From an uncultured Acidobacteriia bacterium (GTDB lineage: Bacteria > Acidobacteriota > Terriglobia > Bryobacterales > Bryobacteraceae), in the NCBI GenBank assembly GCA_903875575.1, contig CAIQWJ010000061.1, positions 1 through 44,457 of the forward strand: 44,457 nt of DNA, written 5' to 3'. Every line of letters starts with the position of its first letter. Position 1 is the stretch's first letter. The notes below the pieces were generated by a model. The model was not told the origin of the DNA, ran no database searches, and was given only the letters and a program-made list of their open reading frames with translations. The position numbers and the translations under genes are program-made. Below, in pieces: positions 15,956 to 26,000 of this stretch.

Positions 15956-16827
15956 CGAACGACAACGTAACCCTCATACCAATCTCCGAGATAGCAATTC
16001 TGAATCCCAGGTCCCGAAACCACGTGACCTTCGAAGCCATCGTCGCCAGCATCAGGGCCGTGGGTCTCAAGAAACCGATCAGTGTGAACCGCCGCGCAGA
16101 GATTTCGGACGACGGCCGCCGCTACGATTTGATCTGCGGGCAGGGACGGCTTGAAGCGTTTCAGGCACTCGGCGAGGAGGCAATCCCGGCGATAGTCAGC
16201 GAATTGACGAAAGAGGAGTGCCTTCTCAGAAGCCTTGCGGAAAACATCGCACGCCGGCGGGGTTCATCTTAGGCCCTGTACAGGGAGGTCCGCCAGCTCA
16301 AAACTCGTGGATATAAACCTGCGGAGATTTCCCGAAAACTCGGGATGCATGTCACCTATATCCACCAGCTGGTGAACCTGCTCGATCAGGGCGAGACCCA
16401 ACTGCTCAGGGATGTCGAAATGCGTCGCGTTCCTTTGACCGTGGCGATCACGATAGCCACGGGAACCGATGGCGAAATCCAACGCGCCCTTTCGGAAGCC
16501 TATCAAAAGGGCGAACTGCGGGGTGCCAAGCTTGACACAGTAAAGCGAATCATTGCCCGCCGTTCGCCGGGCAAGGACACTTTGCAACCGTCCGCTGAAT
16601 CGACGAAGGTGTCCACCGCGACGCTGATCAAGGAGTACCAGCGCCATACCGAACGTCAAAGGGCGTTAGTTCAGAGTGCAGTCATTGCCCGACGGCGCAT
16701 TCTGATGGCCACATCGGCTATGAAGCAGCTCCTGGCCGATGAGAATTTCAAGACGTTGCTTCGGGCGGAATCTTTGCTTTCCATGCCAGCGCACCTCGAT
16801 GCACGCGTCAACCGCTCCCTGAGTTAA
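15952..16827 (+). pseudogene. ParB-like gene interrupted by an in-frame amber codon
   Basis: The frame runs from 15952 to 16827 (about 290 codons) with one TAG at 16270-16272. Before the stop is a ParB N-terminal domain: the strand VTLIPISEIAILNPRSRN, then ICGQGRLEAFQALGE and LRSLAENIARR. After the stop the same frame continues with ALYREVRQLKTRGYKPAEIS and a helix-turn-helix (KLGMHVTYIHQLVNLL), then a RepB-like C-terminal region. Both halves are needed for a normal ParB/RepB-type protein. Either the gene is inactivated, the stop is read through, or the base is a sequence error. It overlaps the serine recombinase by four bases and lies two bases before a second ParB-like gene. Confidence 0.8.
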
Positions 16828-16829
16828 TC

Positions 16830-17759
16830 ATGGCTGAACAAACAAAAATCGCATTCCATTCCAAGCTTCTGATGGTCAAGATAGGCAACATCTGCACGCT
16901 CAAAGACGAAATTACACCCGCTCAGAGAAAGCAGGCAAAGTACCGCCAGATCGCCGCGTCCGTCGTCTATATCGGAATCGTAGAACCGCCCGTGGTGTTT
17001 CCGAATAGCCAGGATCAACATCTGCTGGTGGACGGCCACACAAGACTTGACATATTGAAGCAGAACGGAGCAACCGAGGTTGAGTGCCTTGTAGCTACTG
17101 ATGATGAGACGTACACGTACAACAAACGCGTCAATTACCTGTCGCCCATAGGCGAACACTACATGATCCTCAAAGCTCTGGCAAACCGTGTCACCGAGCA
17201 GCGGATTGCCGAGGCGCTGAATGTGGACGTAGCTGAAATACGCAAGAAGCGTGACCTGCTAAACGGGATCTGCCCGGAAGCGGTTGATCTGCTGAAGGCG
17301 CGCCGCGTGTCGGCGGCAGGCTTTTCGATGCTACGCAGAATGAAGCCGGTTCGGCAGATAAAATGTGCCGAGCTGATGATTTCAGCAAACAGTTATACGC
17401 TGGCATTCGCGAAGGCGTTTCTCAGTGTGACACCGGACGACCTTCTCGCAAAAGCACATCCCGCGAAACGTCTGGCGCTCGTGCCCAACGCGACGAAGAC
17501 CCTCATGGAGCAGGAGGCCGATGCGCTGGTTCAAGACTTGCGACACGCCGAAGAATCATATGCCGCCGACATGCTGGATCTTGCAACCTGCAGCCGGTAC
17601 TTTGCCCGCCTGCTGGAGAATCCGCGGGTCAGACGATTCATGGCCAAACACCACGCCGATATTCTCGCGGAGCTGGATCAACTGGTGATCGATGTAGCGC
17701 AGGAGACTCGCAAGCCGGTCGCGGCGGCTGGCGTTCGAAAACAGCAGGCTGCTGGTTGA
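16830..17759 (+). CDS. ParB/RepB-like partition-type protein
   Basis: This 309-residue protein has an N-terminal ParB-like domain with LLVDGHTRLDILKQNG at about residues 65-80. A helix-turn-helix follows (RIAEALNVDVAEIRKKRDLL), then a helical C-terminal region resembling the RepB family of plasmid partition proteins. It is the third gene of the recombinase-ParB-RepB cassette and starts two bases after the interrupted ParB frame. No ParA ATPase is present, so a classical partition role is unlikely; DNA binding or CTP-switch control of the recombinase is a possible alternative. Confidence 0.8.
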   Translation: MAEQTKIAFHSKLLMVKIGNICTLKDEITPAQRKQAKYRQIAASVVYIGIVEPPVVFPNSQDQHLLVDGHTRLDILKQNGATEVECLVATDDETYTYNKRVNYLSPIGEHYMILKALANRVTEQRIAEALNVDVAEIRKKRDLLNGICPEAVDLLKARRVSAAGFSMLRRMKPVRQIKCAELMISANSYTLAFAKAFLSVTPDDLLAKAHPAKRLALVPNATKTLMEQEADALVQDLRHAEESYAADMLDLATCSRYFARLLENPRVRRFMAKHHADILAELDQLVIDVAQETRKPVAAAGVRKQQAAG

Positions 17760-17952
17760 GATGTCGGATCGACCATATGGCGCACGCGGCATGGTGAATC
17801 GTTGGCGACTCCCCGCGCGCCGGCCAACGTATTCGGCATCCACGGACAGGCCTGTTTGTTGAGCCAACGAGTACGACCGGGCGGATATATATCAAGGATG
17901 CGTCCCGGGTATCCACGGCCATACCTTACGCCTCTCGGCAACAGGCCGACGA

Positions 17953-20076
17953 TCATCTTATATAGGGGCTCGCATCTCCATATGCCGTGATGCTCGCGGA
18001 CTTCTTCGCTCGCGTGAGGGCAACATACAAGAGAGCCCGTTCACCGGTCTCAATGTTCCTCTGTGCCACCGCGTCGTCGGCGGAATCCAGGGCGTACTCC
18101 AGCGGGACAATCCCCTTGTTCACCGCGACGGCTAATATGTGATCGAACTCCAGCCCTTTGATCCGGTGCATCGTCGCGACACGCACGCCGGGCTTCTCGC
18201 GCTGTTCGGCGGAATCCCGTTTAATCGTGTAAGCCTGGGTGCCGGCCGCCTCGAGCATTGCGGCGTATACCTCACACAGTTTTTTGGTCCGCGCGACCAG
18301 ACAGATTGACGAAGGAGAAGTGCCGTCGGCCACCAGGGATTCGATCTTCTTGCGAAGGAAAGCCGCCTCTTCCGCAGACGCAGCAAAGATGCTGACATCC
18401 GGTGGCGCCCCGTGAGTCAGCGACATGTAACCCTTCTGATCGTCCTGTCCGGCATCCAGATCATCGATCGGTCTGCCCTCAAGAAGGCGCACGGCGAACT
18501 TACGGATTTCATCGGTGGTTCGATAGTTGATTCGCAGTTTCCGGCCGCGGCCACGAATGTCGATGCCGCATTTTCCGAGCGACACGCGGTGGCTATAGAT
18601 CCGCTGGTGAGCGTCGCCGACGATGAAGAGATCGTCCGGACCTGCCGGAACCAGAACCCTCAGCAGGCGGACTGCCTCCGCGCTCATGTCCTGTGCCTCA
18701 TCGACGATGACGGACCTGTAGGGGAGTTTCATGGCCTTCGTCTCGATCCACTGGCGCGCGTCGCGAATCAGGTCCACGTACTCTTTTTCGTCACGCTGAT
18801 TCAGTTGCGCCCGATACTCCTCAAAAACTTTCCAAACCTGCTTTTTCGCTTCTCGGCTGAGGCGGGTGCCTCGGCCAAGCCGGGACGCCTGCAAGTAGGC
18901 ATCCGCACTGGTGATGTTTTGTGCCTGGATCACGCTTTCCCACTCGGCGCGATAGAAGCTGTTCGGAAGTCCAATCGACGCCGGCACGATGTTGAGAGCA
19001 TTCTGCCACGCCTCGTTACCCTCTTCTCCGTAAACAATCTTGTGCCGAAAGCCCTGGCTCCTGAGAAAGCCTGACACCCATCCATCAAGATGGACGACTT
19101 CGATCCTTCCCCAGGCCGAGTCCTCGGAACACAGTTTCCGGAGGTTGTGCTGAATATCGATAGCCAGGTTCTTCGTGAAGGTCGTGAGCAGGATTCGATC
19201 GGTCTTTGCCGTGAACACTTCTTCCGCGAGGTATCGGGCGCGGTGCATTGCGACGACCGTCTTGCCGGTTCCCGCGCCGCCGAGAACCCGAACGGGACCG
19301 TTGGATCGCATTCGAACGAGTTGCCGTTGCTTTGGGTGTAGAAAAATCCGCCAGAGTTCGAGCGGGGCAGTGAGGATCTCCGCCAACTCAGGACCGCCTT
19401 CCACGACGTGGAAACGGCGCAACGAGTCCTCGTTCGTCAGTGCCGCGGCAAAGTCCCCGGTATCGACTGCGGGCTTTCCCTCGGCCGGCTTATTGAGATC
19501 AGCGAAGACCTCTTCGACCGTGTACCCCGACGCAAGAAGGTAAAGAGCTTCGTACGCCTCCTGCGGAAACAGATGCTCTGCCTTCTCCAGATCACTGTCG
19601 GAGTTCATCGAGCGTACAACCGGTAAGAGGTCCGGTGGAACGCCCATGTTGAGCAAATGCTTATCCTTGACTCCGGCAAACATTCTGCCCGCCGCTGGAC
19701 CTGGCTGCGAGGCGGCGACCGATACGGTGTCCGCCGGTGCCTCAGTTGCTCCTACCTCGATGATCTGGAGCGCACCCGTCGCGGGGTGAACTTCCAACTT
19801 CTTCTTAGCGGCCCAATTGTAGGCATCATCATGATGGTCCACCCACATCAGAACGAAGAGTTCCGAACTGGGGCGAGCAATGACGGCGCGGTACGCCTGA
19901 TCAATGCGAACAGAGTAGAAGTTCTTGTCCCTTGCGCTCTGGATCGGCTCGTAATGCAATCCGCCACTCTCGGGGTGAGCCTGAAACTTCTCGATGAACT
20001 CGCGGACCTTTTTTTGATGGCCCTTCTGGACATTCGAAAATGCCCATAGGAAATCCTGCGAAAGCGCAACAGTCAT
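17953..20076 (-). CDS. UvrD/Rep-type helicase with RelE/ParE-like N-terminal domain
   Basis: This 707-residue protein has a RelE/ParE-like fold in its first about 95 residues: QKKVREFIEKFQ, SVRIDQAYRAVI and VLMWVDHHDDAY match the toxin strands and basic face. A linker follows, then a superfamily 1 helicase: Walker A GGAGTGKT near residue 265, DEAQD near 458, the GDAHQRIY motif, RINYRTT, MHRIKGLEFDHI and YVALTRAKK. It overlaps the upstream giant helicase gene by ATGA, so the two are translated together and probably act in one complex. The RelE-like part may cleave RNA or only bind a partner. It is the last gene of the minus-strand defence array. Confidence 0.9.
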   Translation of the reverse strand: MTVALSQDFLWAFSNVQKGHQKKVREFIEKFQAHPESGGLHYEPIQSARDKNFYSVRIDQAYRAVIARPSSELFVLMWVDHHDDAYNWAAKKKLEVHPATGALQIIEVGATEAPADTVSVAASQPGPAAGRMFAGVKDKHLLNMGVPPDLLPVVRSMNSDSDLEKAEHLFPQEAYEALYLLASGYTVEEVFADLNKPAEGKPAVDTGDFAAALTNEDSLRRFHVVEGGPELAEILTAPLELWRIFLHPKQRQLVRMRSNGPVRVLGGAGTGKTVVAMHRARYLAEEVFTAKTDRILLTTFTKNLAIDIQHNLRKLCSEDSAWGRIEVVHLDGWVSGFLRSQGFRHKIVYGEEGNEAWQNALNIVPASIGLPNSFYRAEWESVIQAQNITSADAYLQASRLGRGTRLSREAKKQVWKVFEEYRAQLNQRDEKEYVDLIRDARQWIETKAMKLPYRSVIVDEAQDMSAEAVRLLRVLVPAGPDDLFIVGDAHQRIYSHRVSLGKCGIDIRGRGRKLRINYRTTDEIRKFAVRLLEGRPIDDLDAGQDDQKGYMSLTHGAPPDVSIFAASAEEAAFLRKKIESLVADGTSPSSICLVARTKKLCEVYAAMLEAAGTQAYTIKRDSAEQREKPGVRVATMHRIKGLEFDHILAVAVNKGIVPLEYALDSADDAVAQRNIETGERALLYVALTRAKKSASITAYGDASPYIR

Positions 20077-23000
20077 TGATTCCTCTCGGGCAGAAGCACA
20101 AGCAGCCTCTGCGGATCCTGCTTAATCTGCTCAGCGGTCCAGACCTGCCATCCCTGCCGGAGGAAAGCTCCGGCGCATTCCGCTTGTTCAACTGTCAGGA
20201 CGGCGACCTTCTGGTCAACCCACGCCAGTTCTGCCAATCCGACGATCTCACGGGACTCATCCACAATCTCCGCGCCGGGTTCAGGCAGCTTTCGTCCCGC
20301 GTCAAACACTGCGAGAAGGATCTCGCGAATACCCAGATCACGGATGTCGGAAAGGATTGCTTCGAGTTCGCGGGACGAGGGTGAAGGCGGTGGAGCCGAC
20401 TCCTGCTTCAGGACGTTACGGTATACCGAATCCTGCAGGCCGAGCGATGTTACAAAGTACGCCCGCTGGGCGAATTGCAACAGATTGAAAGTCCGTAGGT
20501 ACTCACGCCATACCTTTTTCCACTCTGGACCTGCAGCAGCCGCCCGATCATCCATCAGACGAAAGACCGCCTCTATCTTCTCTACGGCACCTTGCTGCAG
20601 ATCTGCGGTCGCCACCAGCGCGAGAGCCTGAACTTCATTGGTTCCAAGAACCCTGTGAATCCAGCCGGCCGGTTGATCGGTCCCTGGAGACAGAAACCAG
20701 TCGTCGGCAAGGATGGGCTCTATCAGTCTTGACCGGAGAATGTCCGGCTCTGCACCCTGGCGGGGTTCACCACGAAGGAAATGAAGAAGCGTGGCGGAAG
20801 CGAGGATCTGCCAGTTCCGTTGTCGGGCCTCGGTCATCAGCGAGATGAGCAGATCGAACGAGGAAGAAAGATAGCAGACTGTCCAGAACTGGCGGTTCCC
20901 CGGATCGAGTTTGTTCAGGGCTGTATCGAGGGCCTGCCCCGCGGGTCCGGTTATGGGTGCGGCCGACGCGGCTGGTGCGGGCTTCAATTGGCCATGTACG
21001 TCGTCCCATGTCAGCGACCAGCAGCGGAATCGACCGGACCGAACGATTGCCATCCGCTGGGCCGTATCCAATCCGATGCGCATTTCACCATTCAGCGGAT
21101 TGGCATGCCACTCATATCCGTCTGTGAAAATGGCGATCGGAAGTTCGCCCGTGAGAGGGCGCTCAGGATAAAGGACGAAATCGACGCGCGATGGAATGCT
21201 CACACCCTGATCCGGGCCGAGTTCCACTTGAGGCTCAATCAGCCAGTTCCCGTACTTCGCCATACGCAGATACCAGCCCTGTTTGCCGTTCACGACGTAG
21301 GGCGACAGCTGCCGTTCGGCTCCACCCGCAGGCACCCGGCGTAGGGCCTCAAGGAAACTGGCTTCAAGGTCGCTCTCCAACAGCTTGTTGAAACGAATCG
21401 TCTCCAGGTTGTCCGTGACTTTCAGCTTGTTCCAGTTTTCGAGAATTCTTTGCAGGATTCCGATGGCGGCAGTGCGGGATGTCGTGTTACTGAAGTGGCG
21501 ACCGCGATATGCGAGCAGACAGCGGTAGCAGCCATCCTTCTTCTCGTCCAGTCGGCAGGAGCAGGCGGTGAGCACGTCGAGAGACTTCTGGAACACTTCC
21601 CGCAATTGCTCCGGATCGCGCATCAACTCTTTGAGGTAGCCCGTTCCGCCCGGGACTCCGTCATAAAGGACGAGGAAGCGCTTCCGCGCCTCGCTGCCAA
21701 CGATAGGTTCGTCGTAGACCGTGGATTGCAGATGCCCCGGGTCGCCAAGGAACTTCTTTCTGAGCCCGAGGTCCAGGGCCGCAACGAATGAGCCGATGTT
21801 TCGTTCGACTTCCACCGTCCCCAGGGGGAGCAACATCCTGATCGCTTCGGAAGAGAATTCGCGGTAAAGGTAACAGGCCCGGAACAGCTTCTCTTTCTCC
21901 GGGTCCTTTCGGTAGCGGCACCACGGAGCATGCCTGATCTCCGCTTGTCCGCCCTTGCCAGTCTTCCGGCGGACTTTGCCGCAACGGTCGCACAGTTCGA
22001 AGGAACGGGCAGAGCGTTCACGTCCGGCCACCATGATCTTGGAACCACTGTCTCCCTTCTCCCCGAAGTTGACGTCGATCAGATGAACCTTCCGGAAGAA
22101 TTCGAACCCGAACGGAACCTCTTCGGAGTCGATAAACCAGGCGGCGGTAATATCGCTGTCGTTCTTCAGAACAAACAAATTCTGGTCGTAGAACTGCAGC
22201 TCCCGGTCGTCGTTTTCGTCGAAGGACCGGCTTTCGCGATCCGAAGTAGTGGCGACCACCTCGCGCATCCGAAGCATCTCCCGGCGTTGTCCCTCGTCCG
22301 ACCAAAGCGCGTGGCCGCATTTGGGACAGACCGGCTGGGCCTCGCGCGAAGCGAGTTCCATGTGCGGGCAGTTTGGGCAGAAACGCCAGGCCTGGATATT
22401 CTCCTGCTCCAGAGTGACCTGGTCGATGACGACCTTCCGGCCTTCCGCATAGAAGGCGTTGGACGGCGCGAGTTCGGAGATCGCCGCAGCCGCCGGCCGC
22501 GCATAGGTATAGGTCTCGCTCTTGTACTTCTTCTCCGGATCTGATTCCTTGTTGAACTGGCGATAGATGACAGAACGCAGCACGATTCCCTGCTCAGGGA
22601 AAGCGTAATTCGGGAGCAGCCCTTCGTCGGTCAGGAAGTTGAGGACCGGTTGTTCGTTTAACTGGCGCAGCAGATCATTGAGCGCGCTCTTTTCCTGCCT
22701 CAGTTCAGCGAGTTCCTTCTCCTTGTCTTCCTGCCGCATCGGCGCTTTATCAGTCTCGCGGATTTGCCGGGTGAGTTGGTCGACCCGTTTCTTCAGGCGA
22801 GTGCGATCGCCAACCCGTTCCACCAGCCCCCGCAATAACTTCTGGCTCAGGGCTTCCCCGACACCGGATGGCACCCCGCCCGAAAACTCGCGCAGACGGT
22901 CCTTCGTGTAGTCGCGGATCTCGCCATCCAGCATGGCGATGAATCCGTCCTCCAATGCCGTCCGGCGAAGCTCAAAGAACCGCAGATAGTTGTATGGGAA

Positions 23001-26000
23001 CGCGTCCTCAGGTCCGCCCCGCTCAACGGCGTCGAGCACCGCTCGAACCCGGGCTGGTACGGCACTGTCTGGAATACCCGATTCAACCCAACGGTCAAAT
23101 ACATAGGCGGTGAACTGGCGCTCCAGAACGGCGGACGCATCCAGCATGCAACCCGGCGGATCGACCAGTCCCTGAATCATCTGGCCGGGCTCTTCAAAGA
23201 AGAAAAGATCGTGAGGCTGGGCGTTTGCAACCGCAGTGATGAACGCGTTGCCAAACTTCCGGCCCGCCCGTCCGACACGCTGCAGGTAGTTGCTCGGCTT
23301 CGGCGGCACGGAACATAACGCAACGCTGGAGAGGTCTCCGATGTCAACACCCATCTCGAGTGTGGGTGTGCAGGAAAGCAGGTTGGGGTCTCCGGGCTTT
23401 ACACGATTCTGAAACTCGCGTTCCACCTTCTCGCGGCGCTCGCGGGTCAGCAGTCCCGTATGCTCTGTCGCAAAAATACGTTGTACGTCTCCCTGGCGAT
23501 AGAGGCGACCGTAATAATCGTTTGCCTGAAATACCTGGCGCAAGGATCCGGTCTGGCAGATTGGATTCGGGCAACGAGCTCCATCGAGTACGGCCGCCGC
23601 GGCGGGACCAACCGAGAGCGCATGGTCGCAGCGGGCGCAGCGGAGTTGGACCACCTCAGAGGTCACTCGCATTGCGCACGCGTTCAGTCCGAAGGCTTCC
23701 GTCCCGGCGGCGTTTTCCGAAAACAGAATGCCCGCCTTCGCCAATTCCTCCCGAATAACGCGGTAAACGGAATCGGAAACTTTCGACGCGTTCGGGTCGA
23801 GCGGAGCGAAGCAACGCACCAGCCACTCCTCAAACCAACCGCGACGATTGCCCTGGCTGCTGATTGACTGAAAGCGCTTGTTACCGGACTGGGCAGCGAG
23901 GAAGCGCGGGACGCGCGACCAACTGCCAAACTTCCGCATGTAAACCGGGTAACCCAGCATGAACGGGTCAGCGCCGGATTTAAGGAACCGAACCGCCTCT
24001 GCCTGGTCAACAGCACCGCGGTTCTTCAGATAAATCAGGAACCCGTGGACGAACCGAAGCAGCGTCGCTTCATTCAGGTCGCGCAGGCCGCCGAATTCGT
24101 TCTGGAGCCGGAAAAGAATCGCCTGGACCGCAGGCTGGAGCAGTTCTGGAACAACCTCAACCGTGGAACATCCGCTCTTCTCGAGCGTCCGTCCGATCCG
24201 GCAGTCCAGCGTGTACTCGCTCCAGACTTCCCAGTCGAGCCGCTTGCGGACAAGATCCGGGAGGTTCGACCCTGCCGGAAGCGAGCCTTTCTGGCGCATC
24301 GACTCGTAGTCTTCCAGCCACTCCATGTCCGGCGGCAGAAAAGTGGCCACCAGTTCTTCCGGACTGCCAAGCCTGGCCAGCCACAAATCGACTACCCGTT
24401 GCGTCAAATCCGCGAACGGAAGCACGCCATTGGCGGCATCCACCACCCTCTGGATAGCTGTCCGAAGGTTAAAGGTGAAAGTGCGCGCCTGGAAGAAGCC
24501 CGCCCGGTGAGATGCATCCTGAACGTTATCCGAAAAGGCCAGCAGTTTTTTGTCGCCATTGAAGGGAGAACCGTACAACTGGGCGATCATCACGGCTGTC
24601 AGACTTGCCGCCCGCGAACCGACGATGGAGAGGCTATCCTGGCCGCCACAGGACGGACAGACGTGGTCGCCGCGCATCACCGTGCGTCCGCCGCGCTCCC
24701 GCTGGACATTCATGTCCGGCATCCAGACCCGAATCATGTCCTCGGCATTCTTTCCGCAGTACCCGCAATCCCGCGCACTGCTCATTCGCTCCACCTGCAG
24801 GCAACCCGGACAAAGGTACTGGGGCAATTCTGTTTGTAGTCCTGCGCCGAGATCCTCGCCCGGGATCACAAAACGGGTTTCGGGCTGAAAGTCGAAGTAT
24901 GCCCGGTAGAACGTATCGAGATCGGGATTCAGGCGTGTTTCGAGATCCTTTGCGGTGCCGGCCCAACCGGTAAGCCCGCATTCGCGGCAATGCAGGATGG
25001 GCAGACTGTGGCGCAGTTCCTCCGTCTTCAGATCCGAGGCGAGACGCCACTGCGGTTCCTTCGATACGCTCGAAACCACACGCGCCAGTTCCCGCAGCCA
25101 GAACTGATAGCGGACTTCCAGCAGCGGTCGCGTCTCACCGTCCACGGCACCAGGCGTCCGCGCCGCCGAAACCAGTGCCAGGAAGCTACCGAGCAGCAGC
25201 GCGGCGTACTCCGTGTCCGGCTGCTTTCCGAATCCAGGAATTCTGGCCTGAATGAGCCGGAACAGATCGTTCAGTTCGGCGGGCTTTCCGTCCAAAAGGA
25301 AGAGCAGATTTCGGAGGAACGCATGGGACCGCAGTCGCCCGCCCAGTGTCAGCTTCCAAGCCGCGCTGTCTGGTCCCGCAGGGTCACCGTCGTCCCCGAA
25401 CCATAACCGGTGCTGAACCGAAAGGTACTCGCCGGGACCGGAATACGCCAGTGGATCAAGCTTGGGCTTGTCTTCCACGGCAGGAATCCCGAACCACTGC
25501 ACCAGTTTGCCGAGGAACTGCTCCTCCGGCTGCAGCGATTCCCCGATTACGCTGTCCGCTTGAAAGACCTCACCGAAGACTCGGGTAGCGTACCGCGTCA
25601 GGTCGCCGGTCCCGGCCCCGTTTTCGCCGCCGCCGAGAGTGGCTGACGTACCGACGCAGATCAGCGTCCCCTGAGGCGTGCGTAGGCGCTCCTTCAGGCG
25701 CCGGATCAGACAGGCCACGTCGGCACCCTGCGCTCCGTCGAAGGTGTGGAGTTCGTCGACAATGAGATAGCGCAGCGTGTCCGGCGTATTCATTCGCCAC
25801 AGAGCCGAATCCTTCTGCCGGAGGAGCAGAATATCGAGCATCTTGTAGTTCGTCAGGAGGATATCCGGCGGCTGCCGACGCATCGTGTCGCGATCAGTCA
25901 GTATCCGGGACTCCGTCATGCTCTGGGATGGCTGCTCGTCCTGATCCCCGACGTACAGTCCAGCCGTAATCTTTCCCCGAAGATTTGTATTCTTCCAGAT

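Noticed and set aside
17760-17952. Terminator between the converging recombinase cassette and defence array
   Set aside because: I searched for a stem followed by a T-run on either strand and found no convincing one.
18412-19074. 220-codon plus-strand frame opposite the UvrD-type helicase
   Set aside because: The minus-strand frame carries all helicase motifs; the plus frame has none.
24045-24839. 264-codon plus-strand frame opposite the giant helicase
   Set aside because: It is a shadow of the minus-strand gene with no motif or ribosome binding site.
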